64,000 nucleotides of DNA from Flavivirga aquatica (lineage in GTDB: Bacteria; Bacteroidota; Bacteroidia; Flavobacteriales; Flavobacteriaceae). Location of the stretch: positions 248,001 to 312,000 of the forward strand of contig NZ_MDJD01000034.1 of NCBI RefSeq assembly GCF_001747085.1, given 5' to 3'. Below are positions 1 to 8,218 of this stretch, one piece after another; within the stretch, counting starts at the first letter, position 1, and every line of letters starts with the position of its first letter. The notes under the pieces were generated by a model. It was given only the letters and a program-made list of their open reading frames with translations, was not told the DNA's origin and did not search any database. The position numbers and the translations under genes were made by a program.

Positions 1-55
1 GTTTTTGTTTAACTTCTTTTTCAAGTTTACTTGTTTCAAATAAAATGTATGGCAT
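1..55 (-). CDS. Partial tautomerase-like protein (N-terminus only)
   Basis: An ATG at 55-53 opens a reading frame that runs off the left edge. The 18 visible residues begin Met-Pro and read MPYILFETSKLEKEVKQK. A proline directly after the initiator Met, followed by a short beta strand and a charged helix, is the layout of 4-oxalocrotonate tautomerase-like enzymes, where Pro1 is the catalytic base after Met removal. Too little is visible to fix the family. The rest of the gene lies outside the window. Confidence 0.35.
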   Translation of the reverse strand, partial: MPYILFETSKLEKEVKQK

Positions 56-78
56 ATTATTTATATTTTATTAAGTTT

Positions 79-291
79 TTAGTTATATTCTTCGATTTCA
101 TTATATGAACTTATCTTGACTTTTTTATTTCCTAAAAAATGTCTGAAATTTTGCTGATATTTCATTACTTTTTTTAAACGTAGCGATGTTGTTTTCAAAA
201 AGTGCTTAATCTGAACAAACTTCAATTCATTTTCAGTTAAAAACAAAAAGTCAAGATGAGTTATATGTTTTGTATAATATTTATATTTCAA
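79..291 (-). CDS. Hypothetical protein, 70 aa
   Basis: A 70-codon frame rich in Lys, Phe and Tyr, placed just upstream of the partial tautomerase-like gene on the same strand. I see no signal peptide, membrane segment or known motif, and I do not recognise the family. It could be a small gene or the tail of a degraded one, since this half of the window holds many gene fragments. The frame may be chance in A+T-rich DNA. Confidence 0.25.
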   Translation of the reverse strand: MKYKYYTKHITHLDFLFLTENELKFVQIKHFLKTTSLRLKKVMKYQQNFRHFLGNKKVKISSYNEIEEYN

Positions 292-355
292 TCAAAACTG
301 TTTCTTTCTAATTTATTCTTTTTTTGAAAGTAAAAACAGTACGCTGTTCCTTCTG

Positions 356-417
356 GAATATAACTTTATTCTCTATTATATGATCTGTTAAAATTAGAAG
401 AGGATAAAGTTATATTC
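356..417. terminator. 19-bp inverted repeat between converging regions
   Basis: Arms at 356-374 and 399-417 pair over 19 bp with one mismatch or G-U position and a 24-nt loop. A T-rich run follows at 418 on the plus strand. It lies 50 bp past the stop of the isonitrile operon, so it may end that operon's transcript as a bidirectional hairpin, although the T-run favours plus-strand transcription. Confidence 0.4.
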
Positions 418-466
418 TTTTTGAGCTTTTACTAAACCCCAATACACGTTTTTTTAATAAAAATGC

Positions 467-1945
467 CTAACTAAGATTAACTTCTACTTCTGGTTTAGAA
501 TACTTAGAAAGAAAGTCTTTAATTAAGGAGTCTGTTTCGCTTAGTGGTCCTAAAGATTCGATATAAGAATCTGGTCTAACTAAAACGATTTGATTCTTGT
601 AGTGTTCACTTTCAGTCCAAAGTTCATGTTTCGAGTCATTTGAGTGAATTTGTATTAACTTTACAAAATCGGGTAACTCCAAATCTATTTTTTGATCACT
701 AAAATAAAGAAGCGTGAACTTAGTATAATCAAGAAGCGTATAAAGTCTATTTTTCTCTTTTCCTTTGTTCACTTTGATATCATAAACTCTTGTTCCTGCT
801 AATCCTTTCTCGCTATAGCGAATTCCCATACCTGTAATATTTCCAGCTCTCTTCTCAACAATTTCAACATAATCTTTAGCGTGAGTTCCTGATTTTGAGT
901 ACTTTGTAGATCGTACAAGCTCTCCGGAACTCTGAATTACACTTAAAGCAATTGGTTTTCTTTCATTTTCATACGAGTTAAGCAGGCTTTTATTAGCACC
1001 GTAATTTTTTATCATACTTAATTTCCAAATTAAGTTAAATGAATCAGCTAACCCTGTATTTAAACCTTGACCTCCATTTACCGAGTGAATATGGCAAGCA
1101 TCTCCAGCCAGAATGACGCGATCTTGAATGAGAAATTTCTCTGCAACAGATTCTTTTACAGAAAATTGAGAAAACCAAACAAGTTCTTTTATCTTGACTA
1201 TATATGGAGACATTGCGATGTTAACCCTTTCCATAGCGTCTTCTATGGTAAAATCTTTTCGATCCATTCTAACATAAAATCTATCAATATTGCCTTCTCT
1301 TGGAATCCAAGCAACATCTGACGTTTCTGCTTGGAAAACAATGATTTCTGGTACCTTTGTAAAATCAGTATCCAATACAGCATCGATTACTGCCCATACA
1401 ATTTGAGGACGTGTAATTTCAAAAGGTACATTAAAGTGTTTTCGAACAAAAGAATGAGAACCATCTGATCCAATAAGATAATCAGATTTTATTACATCTC
1501 CATTGGAAAGTATACTAATACATCCTTCATCTGTAACTAGAATATCTTCTAATGTTGTTTGTCTTAATACAGAAGCATTAAGTGCGTTAAGTTTTTCATC
1601 TAAGAGTTTCTCTACAAATGATTGACCCAACATCAAAAAATGTTTATGAAAACAACCTTCGAGTTCATCCCACCAAGAAGATTGACGAGACACAAATTTT
1701 CCATTTTCCCATATTGAACTTGTATTACAAGGCAAACCTAAAGGATACAGTTCTTCGAAAAGATTAGCAACTTCAAGTAATTGGAGTGTTCTTCCATTAA
1801 GAGCATCTGCTCTTCCTACTTTTAGCGGGCCTTCAGATTTATCTATAATAATTGTTTTTAATCCTGAAAGTTCAGCTAGATAAGCACAAGCTAGTCCAAC
1901 AGGACCAGCTCCTACAATAAAAATATCAGTTTCTTTTGTTATCAT
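467..1945 (-). CDS. FAD-dependent aromatic monooxygenase (class A, phenol hydroxylase/PHBH type)
   Basis: A flavoprotein of 492 residues, expected to hydroxylate an aromatic ring using NADPH and O2. Visible motifs are the FAD-binding GxGxxG at residues 12-17 (VGAGPVGLA), the DG motif at 159-165 (GSDGSHS) and the GD motif at 280-300 (AGDACHIHSVNGGQGLNTG), in the right order and spacing for the family. The gene overlaps the stop of the upstream oxygenase gene by 4 nt (ATGA), so translation is probably coupled. By context it tailors the product of the isonitrile synthase, perhaps adding a second ring hydroxyl. In Pseudomonas the comparable step (PvcC) uses a different, HpaB-like flavin enzyme, so this would be a non-homologous replacement. 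Substrate is inferred from position only. Confidence 0.85.
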   Translation of the reverse strand: MITKETDIFIVGAGPVGLACAYLAELSGLKTIIIDKSEGPLKVGRADALNGRTLQLLEVANLFEELYPLGLPCNTSSIWENGKFVSRQSSWWDELEGCFHKHFLMLGQSFVEKLLDEKLNALNASVLRQTTLEDILVTDEGCISILSNGDVIKSDYLIGSDGSHSFVRKHFNVPFEITRPQIVWAVIDAVLDTDFTKVPEIIVFQAETSDVAWIPREGNIDRFYVRMDRKDFTIEDAMERVNIAMSPYIVKIKELVWFSQFSVKESVAEKFLIQDRVILAGDACHIHSVNGGQGLNTGLADSFNLIWKLSMIKNYGANKSLLNSYENERKPIALSVIQSSGELVRSTKYSKSGTHAKDYVEIVEKRAGNITGMGIRYSEKGLAGTRVYDIKVNKGKEKNRLYTLLDYTKFTLLYFSDQKIDLELPDFVKLIQIHSNDSKHELWTESEHYKNQIVLVRPDSYIESLGPLSETDSLIKDFLSKYSKPEVEVNLS

Positions 1946-2775
1946 TTGGTATATATTAAATGAGGATTATCCAGCGGCGTTTTTCCTAGTATATGTACGC
2001 GTCTGAGATGTCTAGGAGCTCCTTTAGTAAAAGGCTCTCGACCATGTAATAACGTGTAATTATCGGTAAATACGATATCACCAGTTTTCCATTGATGCGT
2101 GTATAAATTTTCAGGGCTATAAAGTGCATTATTTAGATTTTTAATAAAATCACCAGCCTCCTGTTTAGGAATGCCCTTGAGTTCGAAACTAGGATGATTA
2201 ATAAAGCCGTCATCTTGGCTAGGTGTTTCGCAGTAACGAATTACAGAGAAATCTTTTTCAGGGTGTTTATTAATAATTGGAGCAATAGTTTTACTATCAT
2301 AATATTCCATTTTTCGCGAATAAATACAAGTTACTTTATCCCAATATTCTCGAACATTTTTTGGAATTCTCTCCAAAACCATTTTTGTATTGGTAAAAGT
2401 TGTTCCTCCTCCATTAGAAATACCAGGAGCGCTTACACAATGAAACACTTGGATTTCAGGAATTTGTTTTCGATACATACCGTCCCAGTGGAGAGGCATA
2501 TAGGTATTGTCATAAACATGGTCTTTGGGGTTGTCATGCTCAACAAGCTCTAAAACTTTTCCAAAAGGCCATAAACTAATTTCTCCAAATTTCTCGCAAT
2601 ATTCAGAAAAGTCCTCGGCACTATCAAAGCTTTTAAACCCTCTCAAAGAAATTATATGTTCATTAGATAAGATATCTTTTAATTCATCTGTATCTAAATC
2701 TCGAATATCCTCTTTTCCATTAACGGGTTCTATTAATAGACCGAATGGATTTAATTTTGTTATTTTAAAATTCAT
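1942..2775 (-). CDS. pvcB: Fe(II)/2-oxoglutarate oxygenase, PvcB/IsnB-like (TauD family)
   Basis: A 277-residue non-haem iron oxygenase. The metal-binding facial triad is visible as His96-x-Asp98 (PLHWDGM) and the distal His244 (TLLHGREPF), with the 2-oxoglutarate-binding Arg near 258-259 (RHLRRVH). Relatives next to isonitrile synthases perform oxidative decarboxylation or desaturation of the isocyano amino acid to an isocyanovinyl arene. The gene starts 10 nt after the isonitrile synthase stop and overlaps the flavin monooxygenase by 4 nt, so the three form one operon. PvcB/IsnB is favoured over a sulfonate-using TauD because of this neighbour. Confidence 0.88.
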   Translation of the reverse strand: MNFKITKLNPFGLLIEPVNGKEDIRDLDTDELKDILSNEHIISLRGFKSFDSAEDFSEYCEKFGEISLWPFGKVLELVEHDNPKDHVYDNTYMPLHWDGMYRKQIPEIQVFHCVSAPGISNGGGTTFTNTKMVLERIPKNVREYWDKVTCIYSRKMEYYDSKTIAPIINKHPEKDFSVIRYCETPSQDDGFINHPSFELKGIPKQEAGDFIKNLNNALYSPENLYTHQWKTGDIVFTDNYTLLHGREPFTKGAPRHLRRVHILGKTPLDNPHLIYTK

Positions 2776-2785
2776 ATTCTATTCT

Positions 2786-3793
2786 TTAATTCTGTGAAAT
2801 AAGTTCATAGTGACTTGAACGTCCATTTTCATCTTGTACTAATTTTGTGTTCAATTTTTTAGCTTCTTTGTTCTTCATTAGTATAAATTCTTTACCCGTA
2901 TTTACTGCTACTGCATGCCAAGGAGTTGTCCATGTCTCAATACCTAGGAGCTGGATTCCAATTTTTTGTGAACCACAGATCTGTGGATGAATGGATAAAC
3001 GAATGGCTTCAGGAAATTTTTCGGCAATCAAATCTGTCCAAGCATTACTTCTTATAATTGCTAAATAGGCTTTTTCTTTACATTCTTTTTGAATAGAACT
3101 TTTAGACCTTGTTTGTTCAGGGTGCATTAAATCTTCTACTAGAAAACGTGTAAGACCACAATACATACGATTAGCCTCTACCTCTTCTGGACTGTTTGAT
3201 CCTGTTCCTCCTTTTTTTACTCTATCTTTTAAACCGTCCAAATCTTGACCGTAACTATCTACAAGTTCGATACGGGCTTGATCAAAGTTATTGTTAACAT
3301 TTACATCATCGAGGTTAAAAGTAGAAAGAGCTGTTAGATCTAATTCTTTAATAATATCATCTATTTCAGCTTGATAAGCCGTTACATGTTTTTCAGAAAT
3401 CCCTACTACATCGCTAAAAACTCTACCGTCTGAGCATATAATGACAGCTGCTCCTGGTTCGTAAATTTCTTGAATTTGTTTGCAGAGATTATTTAAAAAT
3501 TTGAGGGCTTGTCTTTCTGCCATATCGGGAAGGTATCCTAAAACTTTTGCTGGGTTAGGAGATTTTCCTGGAAATGCAGGTAAGACAAATGTAATTTTCT
3601 TTTTTTGCATAATCGCCTTAGAAACTTTATCTATATGGGGCTTATGACATTTTGGACAAGTTGCAGAATCACAGCTATTTTCAGGATTTACCATTCTCCG
3701 AAATTTCAAAACTTTAGTCAGAATATCTCTAGCTAGACTTAAAGTTTCATCAAAATCAATAGGTTTACTTTGTTTGTTGTTTAAAATTTTCAT
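2786..3793 (-). CDS. pvcA: Isonitrile (isocyanide) synthase, PvcA/IsnA/DIT1 family
   Basis: A 335-residue member of the DIT1/PvcA family, which converts the amino group of tyrosine or tryptophan to an isonitrile using ribulose 5-phosphate as carbon donor. The hallmark block is clear: FVLPAFPGKSPNPAKVLG at 69-86, LPDMAE at 88-93, and PGAAVIICSDGRVFSDVVG at 113-131. C-terminal signatures RLSIHPQ and WTTPWH are also present. An N-terminal CPKCHKPH cluster resembles the Cys/His pairs common in the family. It is the first gene of the three-gene operon, with an upstream gap of 117 nt. Whether the substrate is Tyr or Trp cannot be read from sequence; the phenol hydroxylase-type partner suggests Tyr. 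Confidence 0.93.
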   Translation of the reverse strand: MKILNNKQSKPIDFDETLSLARDILTKVLKFRRMVNPENSCDSATCPKCHKPHIDKVSKAIMQKKKITFVLPAFPGKSPNPAKVLGYLPDMAERQALKFLNNLCKQIQEIYEPGAAVIICSDGRVFSDVVGISEKHVTAYQAEIDDIIKELDLTALSTFNLDDVNVNNNFDQARIELVDSYGQDLDGLKDRVKKGGTGSNSPEEVEANRMYCGLTRFLVEDLMHPEQTRSKSSIQKECKEKAYLAIIRSNAWTDLIAEKFPEAIRLSIHPQICGSQKIGIQLLGIETWTTPWHAVAVNTGKEFILMKNKEAKKLNTKLVQDENGRSSHYELISQN

Positions 3794-3909
3794 AATAATT
3801 TATTTGGGGTTTTTATTAACATGGAAAACTTAGGTGAACTCTATTTACCTTTGGATTAACATTAACATCTTTTATAATTACCATTTGATAGTTTGAACCT
3901 TGTATGAAT

Positions 3910-4311
3910 TCAACTATTTTCATGTAATGTTAGTAAAGAATAAGAACGAGTGTTATCTATAATTTTATTAGCTCGAGATTGCAATGTAGAATTGTATGTT
4001 AAGCTATGTAATATAAAGTTAAAGGCTTGATAATTTAGTAGAGTTACAAGCGTTGTTAACCATAATTTTTTAATTGATTTTTTCTCTTTCTGATTTGTTT
4101 TAAAAAGATTTACCATTGTTATTATAGATAATAAATCAATTAAAGACAGAAATTGTGAAGATGTATAAGACAAACATTTTTGAATTGCTATACTAGATAA
4201 TTTATGTAAATAAGGAATGAATGCTATACTTACAAGTAGATAAGCAAAAGTAATTGCTGTTACAAAAGTAGGAAGGGAAATATAGGCAGATGCTTGCTTT
4301 TTTGTTATCAT
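3910..4311 (-). CDS. Small membrane protein of unknown function
   Basis: A 133-residue protein with about three hydrophobic segments (residues 10-34, 52-69 and 84-104), joined by a lysine-rich loop near 70-82. I do not recognise a family. It lies 117 nt upstream of the isonitrile synthase on the same strand, so it may be the first gene of that transcript, for example a product-export or sensing helper, but that is position only. Long A+T-rich spacers flank it. Confidence 0.45.
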   Translation of the reverse strand: MITKKQASAYISLPTFVTAITFAYLLVSIAFIPYLHKLSSIAIQKCLSYTSSQFLSLIDLLSIITMVNLFKTNQKEKKSIKKLWLTTLVTLLNYQAFNFILHSLTYNSTLQSRANKIIDNTRSYSLLTLHENS

Positions 4312-4907
4312 AATTAATTTGATAAATAATATTTTATAATGTTATTTCTAAATAAAAGAAGCTAATAAGCATGAAACATTAATTTCTGAGTTTCTAACTT
4401 ATAGGTTTTTTCCTATGTCTTAAGATTTTTTTTAATTAGAAAATAAAAATCTGAATAAAGAATCAATTAAGAGTAAGGAGTGTTACCATCAAATATTTGT
4501 CATGTGGATAGGTTATTTTATATTATGGTTCTAATCCCATAGTCGATATTAAAATTGTTATCCCTTTTATAGTTTTTAGTTGAATCATAAAATTTATTTT
4601 TTTATTTAAGACAAAGGTTTAGTTTTTTGTTTTCCTACGCATTGATGTAGGTCAATAATTACTTTTTTTGATGAAAAAACTATAAATGATTTATAACCAC
4701 ATGAATACTTTAAATGAATAATTATTCTACTTTGAAGAAGATTTTTTGTTTCTCGGAAAACAAGGTGAAATGAAAAAATTATCAAAATTGCATCAAAAAA
4801 AGAATGAAGAAATATATTCGTATGCTCCTGATGCTGTTAAAAACAAAAATTAATTAACGTATAACATGTTTAAAATCAAATTGATATAATTTAATATAGT
4901 GATGTTG
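4312..4907. other. Intergenic stretch upstream of the isonitrile region
   Basis: Almost 600 bp of A+T-rich DNA between the Crp/Fnr gene and the membrane-protein gene. It holds one FNR-type dyad (listed separately) and a short plus-strand frame at 4722-4853 (43 codons, ending NEEIYSYAPDAVKNKN) that could be a gene tail or tiny gene. I recognise nothing else. Confidence 0.5.
4642..4655. promoter_or_regulatory. FNR/CRP-type dyad TTGAT-N4-GTCAA
   Basis: The 14 bases TTGATGTAGGTCAA fit the Fnr/Dnr half-site pattern TTGAT-N4-ATCAA with one mismatch. It lies 250 bp downstream of the stop codon of the neighbouring Crp/Fnr gene and 330 bp upstream of the start of the leftward membrane-protein and isonitrile genes. 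It may be the binding site by which that regulator, or another Fnr-family protein, controls them. Confidence 0.4.
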
Positions 4908-5378
4908 TTACTTAGTTTGTGATATTTTATGCCTAACTCTACTTAGTGCTTCTGGAGTAATTCCTAAATAAGAGGCCACCATTTTTTGAGTAGTACGGAG
5001 AACAATATTTGGATAAGTTTCTTGAAAATGTATATAACGCTCTAAAGCTGAAGAACTCATTAGCATAATGATTCTATTTTGTAGTACTTTCATTCTATTT
5101 TTTAACTTAACCTCGTCAACAAAACTAATCTGTGGGTCTTTTTGAATAACAGTTATTTCAGAATTTTCTAAAGCATCAATAAAGAGTTGGCAAGGTTCTG
5201 TTGGAGACGATAAATCTGCAATTATCCATTTTTCAGGTGCGAACTGATAAATATATTCTTTGCCTTTATCATCAATTGTATAACTTCTTAGTAAACCAGT
5301 ATTTACAAAATAAATCTTAGTATTTAAATCACCACTTCTCTGTATTATTTCTCCTTTGCTAACTTTTATGATATTCAT
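4908..5378 (-). CDS. Crp/Fnr-family transcriptional regulator, short form
   Basis: A 156-residue cyclic-nucleotide-binding-like regulator. The beta-barrel part is visible (KGEIIQRSGDLNTKIYFVNT, then LLRSYTIDDKGKEYI), followed by a dimer helix and a C-terminal winged helix (MVASYLGITPEALSRVRHK). Family members are usually about 190 residues. Here the first helix of some 30 residues is absent, and an in-frame stop lies 10 codons upstream of the ATG with no other start between, so the short form is real or the 5' end has decayed. No cysteine cluster for an iron-sulfur centre is visible. It may regulate the isonitrile genes, which run in the same direction beyond a 600-bp gap. Confidence 0.85.
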   Translation of the reverse strand: MNIIKVSKGEIIQRSGDLNTKIYFVNTGLLRSYTIDDKGKEYIYQFAPEKWIIADLSSPTEPCQLFIDALENSEITVIQKDPQISFVDEVKLKNRMKVLQNRIIMLMSSSALERYIHFQETYPNIVLRTTQKMVASYLGITPEALSRVRHKISQTK

Positions 5379-5923
5379 TTTGTTATTTAATTCGAGTTTT
5401 ATTTTTTAGATTAAATACCAAACTAATTAAATAGTAAACTTTATTATAGATAGAAGGTGAAACTTTCATTTATAGCTAAATTCTTATATTTTATGAGCAA
5501 AAATAAGAATTTAGCTACTTATTAAAAAGTTTTAATTTGTTAAAACATGATGATCCAATGGTTATGACAGATTAAATATTTTTTAATTTTTAAGAAGCAA
5601 TGGTTTTTACTTCTTCCTAGGTAAAAGAAAAGCTATTAATTAAATGTCTATATTGTTTTTACATATTCAATAAAATATGTGGTTCAAGTTTTTTTAATAT
5701 ATTTTATGTACTGTTTGTTTATTGAGTATTGTCTATAGATAATGATACAATATTACTAATTGAGTATATAGAGACGTAAAAATTTAACAAATTAAAACGG
5801 AATAAAAGATTCTTGCAGATTTTTGTGACTAAGCTAATGACTTTGAAATAATAATTGAATCAATTTAGATGGTTTATGTTTTGGAGTTAAAAAAGAATGC
5901 TAATTTAGATAGGTATAAATTTT
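5379..5923. other. Intergenic stretch with a 15-bp perfect inverted repeat
   Basis: A 545-bp spacer. The only structure I see is a perfect 15-bp inverted repeat at 5473-5487 and 5503-5517 with a 15-nt loop, 95 bp upstream of the Crp/Fnr start. It could be an operator or a hairpin ending a lost gene. No coding remnant is recognisable in the remainder. Confidence 0.4.
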
Positions 5924-6349
5924 TTATTCATCAAGAATATTGCCTTTTTCATCTAAAGAAAGAAATGGATTAAAAGCGATTTCCCAAAGGTTATTATCTG
6001 GGTCACTTACATAACTACTATAACCACCCCAAAATGCTTCTTGAGGTCTTTTTATAATTTTTACTCCTTTATTTTCTAAGGTTTCAATCATTATATCGAC
6101 TTCTTCTTTTGTTCTGGTGTTATAAGCTAAAGAAAAGGCATTAAATCCATTTCCTTTAGAGCTAATACCAGCATCTTCTGCTAATTTTTCACGTGGGTAT
6201 AGTGATAAGAGTATACCATTTAATTGAAAAAAGGAGATGGATTCATTACTGGCTTTAGTCTTTTTCCAACCAAACTTGTTTTCGTAAAATGCTGTTAGTT
6301 GTTTTAAATTTGATACGCCTAAACCTATAATTGTTAATCGTTGTTCCAT
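5924..6349 (-). CDS. VOC-family (glyoxalase/bleomycin-resistance fold) protein
   Basis: A 141-residue protein with two beta-alpha-beta-beta-beta halves: TIIGLGVSNLKQLTAFYENKF at the start, and YVSDPDNNLWEIAFNP near 112-127. The terminal Glu in the LWEIA motif is the usual metal ligand, and the segment WGGYSSYVSDPDN is typical of the EhpR/lactoylglutathione-like branch. The family includes dioxygenases, isomerases and drug-binding proteins, and the substrate cannot be predicted. It stands alone on the minus strand between two spacers. Confidence 0.8.
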   Translation of the reverse strand: MEQRLTIIGLGVSNLKQLTAFYENKFGWKKTKASNESISFFQLNGILLSLYPREKLAEDAGISSKGNGFNAFSLAYNTRTKEEVDIMIETLENKGVKIIKRPQEAFWGGYSSYVSDPDNNLWEIAFNPFLSLDEKGNILDE

Positions 6350-6410
6350 GATAATTGATATTTATATTAAAAATGATGCCTATAAGATAGCTTAAGAATC
6401 AAAATTGTAT

Positions 6411-7514
6411 TTAATTTTTTATTAATTCAAAATCTAATATTTCAAATTCTTTTCCATTTATTATTATGGATAATTGATGTTTGCCTAAATGAAATTTCCG
6501 TGTCGTTATAATTTTAAAAGGTTGTTTTCTATTAATCGATGTTGTCGAATTTTTTGAATATTCTTTTTCGCTTATTTTGAATACTTTTTTAGATAATGTA
6601 CTATTTGCTTTTTGGTAATACAAACCATATTCAAGTCTTATTTTTGAACTTAAGTTACTTAGATTATTAAGTTTAAATTCTAAAAAAGCTCCAAGCTTAA
6701 CTTTAGGAGTAATTATTTTAAAGTAGGTTATATTTATTTTATCAATAGAACCAAAACCAAAAAGAGGCATTAATTCTTGGTTTCCTTGTTTTAAAAGCGT
6801 TCTGCAAGCATGTTTAACAAGTTTATCTGTCTCTCTTGTTTTTCCTAGCCATTTTTTTGCAATATTAATAACTGTTTTAGGGTTGTCCTTAGAAATATCA
6901 TTTAAATTATTAGCTACACTTCTTCTTACATATTCAGATGGATCATTTTTTAGATTTTCTAGAATGGGTAGGATAGGAGTTGGATCTGCTTTTAACATTG
7001 GAATAGCCATTGCCCAAGGCAACCTAGGTCTGCAACCCTCAGAAGCTAATCTTCTTACTGTTGAATAATTGTGCTTTGACCACTTTTTCATTTCTTCAAT
7101 CATTTTATCTTGATATTTAATAATAAAAGGTCTCACTGCAAATTCACAGCTTGTAAACTGTGTTATTTGTTCGAATGCTTTTATTGATATATCGTAGTCC
7201 TTTATGCCATAGACTTCAATAAAATCTGGAAAAAACATAAACTCAAGCCTATCTTCTTTAAATTTAATTTTTTGTAATTGTTGAATAATTTGCAATATTA
7301 AATTAGCCTTCTTACTATAATTACCAGATAGGCATTTGTTAAGCACAATTGATATATGTCGCATGCGTTGTTTTAACTCTTTGTTATTCCATTCATCATT
7401 ATATATTTCGGTTAAAAATAATGTCGAATTAAAGTTTGGTATAATCTCTTTAACGGAAGTTATAAATTTATTAAAAAAGGTTTAGTTATATACGTTTTTG
7501 AATAATTCTGCCAT
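6411..7514 (-). pseudogene. alkC: AlkC-type DNA glycosylase gene broken by a nonsense codon at codon 11
   Basis: The 317-residue frame from the ATG at 7364 has the AlkC layout: a HEAT-like repeat region (RLASEGCRPRLPWAMA, then DPSEYVRRSVANNLND) and a C-terminal immunoglobulin-like domain (about residues 225-317). AlkC excises 3-methyladenine without base flipping. Its usual N-terminus is missing from that frame, yet continues upstream in the same frame (NDEWNNKELKQRMRHI) back to a TAA at 7482-7484. Before that stop lies ATG GCA GAA with the family start MAELFKNVYN at 7514-7485. So the whole gene is present in one frame, interrupted by one stop, probably from an AAA lysine codon. A shortened protein from Met 7364 is possible but would lack about 50 residues. 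The rest looks intact, so the mutation is recent or is an assembly error. Confidence 0.85.
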
Positions 7515-7589
7515 AATATATTATTATAGTTGCTTAAAACCCTTTTCAAGTATTATAATTGATATTATTAAAAAAGAGATTTAATTATT

Positions 7590-7790
7590 TTATCTTTCTG
7601 TATCTATTTCGATATTGAAACGATCAAATTTTATGGTGCTTTGATTTATCATTTTAAAGTACACTTTCCTTAGATTATTTTTAATATATGATTGCTGATT
7701 TTTTTGCATTTTGTATACTTGTCCAATATACTAAATCCATCCATTGATTATCTTTTGTAGAGTTAGTTTTTTTGAAATATATCTACTATA
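7590..7790 (-). pseudogene. Remnant of a small ABM-like (antibiotic biosynthesis monooxygenase fold) protein
   Basis: Reading the minus strand gives DNQWMDLVYWTSIQNAKKSA, then stops and frameshifts, then KMINQSTIKFDRFNIEIDTER and a stop at 7592-7590. The phrase WMDLVYWTS followed by a phenylalanine/methionine-rich helix and a closing beta strand is the pattern of small ferredoxin-like ABM proteins. No open frame survives. The identification rests on pattern memory, so the family is tentative; that this is decayed coding sequence is firmer. Confidence 0.45.
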
Positions 7791-7874
7791 ATTTTTCTTT
7801 GAAATAGGTTTTTTCTTATTATTATACTATGTATATCGAGAATCTTGATAAGATCTAGTATTTCAATGTGTACG

Positions 7875-8127
7875 TTACCATATAATTTTATCACTTAACC
7901 AAGTATTTTCTGTTTTTATAAGAAATAAATAATCGTACCCCTTTTTATTTAAAGCCCAACCCATTTGAATTTTTACAATGGTTATTCTTTCTTGAAAATC
8001 AATAATTTTGGTATTATTTCATAATCAGGCATTATGTTTTGCTTATTATATTTAATGATCCATTGTTTGATTTCGTCAATACCTACACGGTAGACATATC
8101 CACCCAATTGTTGGAATTGTAATTGAA
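7875..8127 (-). pseudogene. Remnant of an NTF2-like/lumazine-binding-like protein (C-terminal part)
   Basis: The minus strand reads GGYVYRVGIDEIKQWIIKYN and continues KQNIMPDYEIIPK. After a one-base frameshift it continues FQERITIVKIQMGWALNKKG and YDYLFLIKTENTWLSDKIIW, ending in a stop at 7877-7875. This is the C-terminal half of the NTF2/SnoaL fold (strand, strand with IVKI, strand ending in IW). The N-terminal half is gone, and the remnant ends close to the IS3 remnant, so insertion and deletion probably removed it. Confidence 0.55.
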
Positions 8128-8218
8128 CAAAAATTCAGTTTTGGTTACTTGCTTTGAAAAAAACGATCGATTAAGTTAATATCCCAATTAGCAAAAACTC
8201 AGATCCCAAGTAATCGAT

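Noticed and set aside
7482-7484. alkC TAA as a programmed recoding site
   Set aside because: No repeat, pseudoknot or slippery sequence is apparent and the reading frame is unchanged; a simple nonsense mutation is the plainer reading.
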